Below are positions 5,731 through 6,516 of a DNA stretch of 6,516 nucleotides, one piece after another. Position 1 is the first letter of the stretch. Each line of letters begins with the position of its first letter. The stretch covers positions 1-6,516 of the forward strand of contig JAISIB010000155.1 in the NCBI GenBank assembly GCA_031262265.1. Direction: 5' to 3'. The notes beneath the pieces are model-generated. The model was not told the DNA's origin. It did no database searches and saw only the letters and a program-made list of their open reading frames with translations. This DNA is from Prevotellaceae bacterium. Lineage in GTDB: Bacteria; Bacteroidota; Bacteroidia; Bacteroidales; Bacteroidaceae. The position numbers were made by a program, and so were the translations under genes.

Positions 5731-6516
5731 TTAGCGCACTTCCACTACCCACCGATCAATTGTCTTCGTTTCGTTGCTGAAATTAACGCCCACTTTGAAA
5801 AGTTTGCGAGGGTCGGTTGCGAATTGCGCCGCGTAGTTCGTAGCATTGATTTGCGCAAGGGCTTCTTCCGCCGTTCCGTCCACCTTGAACTCCATCATAT
5901 AAATGTACTTGTCGGTTTGGAGAAGCAGGTCGATGCGCCCTTGCGAAGTGTGGTATTCTTTTTGCACGTAGAAACCCAAGAAACGGAAGACCAAGAAGAC
6001 CGTGCTTTGGTAATGCCATTCCATGTCCCGTTTCAAATTATCGTAAGGGATGCCGGCGAAAAGACTTTGCAGACGACGAAGGAAAGCATCGGTCTTTCCG
6101 CTACGTATTTCAATTGCCAAGTCTTCGATGCAAGAAGCCGCTTGTCCTTCTCTGATAGAATCTGTGTAGAAAGGCAATAGATAATCTAAGAAACCTTCTT
6201 CGACTTCCCTGTTAGGAAAGCCTAAGGTGTATGTTTTAAACTCGGGATTATATCCTTTAATGGTCAAATAACCGCTCTGATAAATGACGGGGATAGGGTT
6301 TTGGGGATTTGCATCAATACTGTTTAACGCTTTGTCGGTGATGCGCTCCGTCTCCAAACGCTCCATATTATAATGGCTAAGTTTAAGCAGCTTCACCAAA
6401 TAGCTGGGTGTACCCGTCGCAAACCAATAGCTGCCAAAATCCATTTTGTAGAAAGTCATTAGCACGCTAAACGGATTGTAAACGCCAACCGTATTTTGCC
6501 GAAAATGGTAACCGTT
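5731..6516 (-). CDS. AAA-ATPase-like / PD-(D/E)XK nuclease-fold protein, C-terminal part (start outside window)
   Basis: The frame is open to the right edge, so 261 C-terminal residues are visible and the start is missing. An apparent start near 6465 is a GTG (Val) inside a conserved stretch and is not the true start. The first visible residues (VYNPFS at 12-17, YWFATGTP at 30-37) match the end of the AAA-ATPase_like domain (Pfam PF09820, from memory). The C-terminal half fits the PDDEXK_9 nuclease-like domain (PF08011, from memory): GRIDLLL with D196, then EFK at 209-211, the D-(x)n-ExK catalytic pattern, and a following AQI helix. Complete family members are about 500-580 residues, and many Bacteroidales carry several paralogues. 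The biological role is not established; defence or mobile-element functions have been guessed but nothing here proves them. The gene ends before a strong terminator and is not part of the downstream operon. Confidence 0.9.
   Translation of the reverse strand, partial: NGYHFRQNTVGVYNPFSVLMTFYKMDFGSYWFATGTPSYLVKLLKLSHYNMERLETERITDKALNSIDANPQNPIPVIYQSGYLTIKGYNPEFKTYTLGFPNREVEEGFLDYLLPFYTDSIREGQAASCIEDLAIEIRSGKTDAFLRRLQSLFAGIPYDNLKRDMEWHYQSTVFLVFRFLGFYVQKEYHTSQGRIDLLLQTDKYIYMMEFKVDGTAEEALAQINATNYAAQFATDPRKLFKVGVNFSNETKTIDRWVVEVR

Noticed and set aside
5824..6180. 118-codon + strand frame opposite the nuclease-fold gene
   Set aside because: Antisense to a frame with recognisable PD-(D/E)XK motifs; no independent evidence of coding.

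Overview
The window looks like ordinary chromosomal DNA of an anaerobic member of the Bacteroidota, most likely order Bacteroidales. This rests on three things: ATP synthase protein sequences of the Bacteroidota type, an operon that ends at atpG with no atpD or atpC behind it, and a TAnnTTTG-type -7 promoter element together with start codons that lack Shine-Dalgarno sequences. No rRNA, tRNA, CRISPR array, insertion sequence or prophage gene was seen, and the species cannot be named from the sequence.

Positions 1-3781 (+ strand) hold the distal part of an F1Fo ATP synthase operon: the 3' end of atpE (c), then complete atpF (b), atpH (delta), atpA (alpha) and atpG (gamma). The gaps between them are only 6 to 16 bases, so they are almost certainly co-transcribed. 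The missing subunits (a, beta, epsilon) are expected upstream, outside the window. The c-subunit lacks the residues that bind sodium in Na+-type rings, so a proton-driven enzyme is predicted.

Positions 3782-3880 are a convergent intergenic gap with two hairpins: one starting at the atpG stop codon and a second, symmetric A-stem-U structure that should terminate transcription from both sides.

Positions 3881-5599 (- strand) hold an acetyl-CoA hydrolase/transferase-family CoA-transferase, preceded by a 65-residue unrecognised protein gene. The two are probably one transcription unit, with a Bacteroidota-type promoter at about 5623-5630. The CoA-transferase fits anaerobic carboxylate fermentation (acetate, succinate, propionate or butyrate), but its substrates cannot be read from sequence.

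Positions 5600-5730 contain that promoter and, just upstream of it, a strong terminator hairpin for the next - strand gene. Positions 5731-6516 (- strand) are the C-terminal part of an AAA-ATPase-like / PD-(D/E)XK nuclease-fold protein whose N-terminus lies beyond the window.

Most of the window is core energy metabolism. The parts that merit a second look are the small 65-residue protein and the nuclease-fold protein; I see no convincing new multi-gene system.
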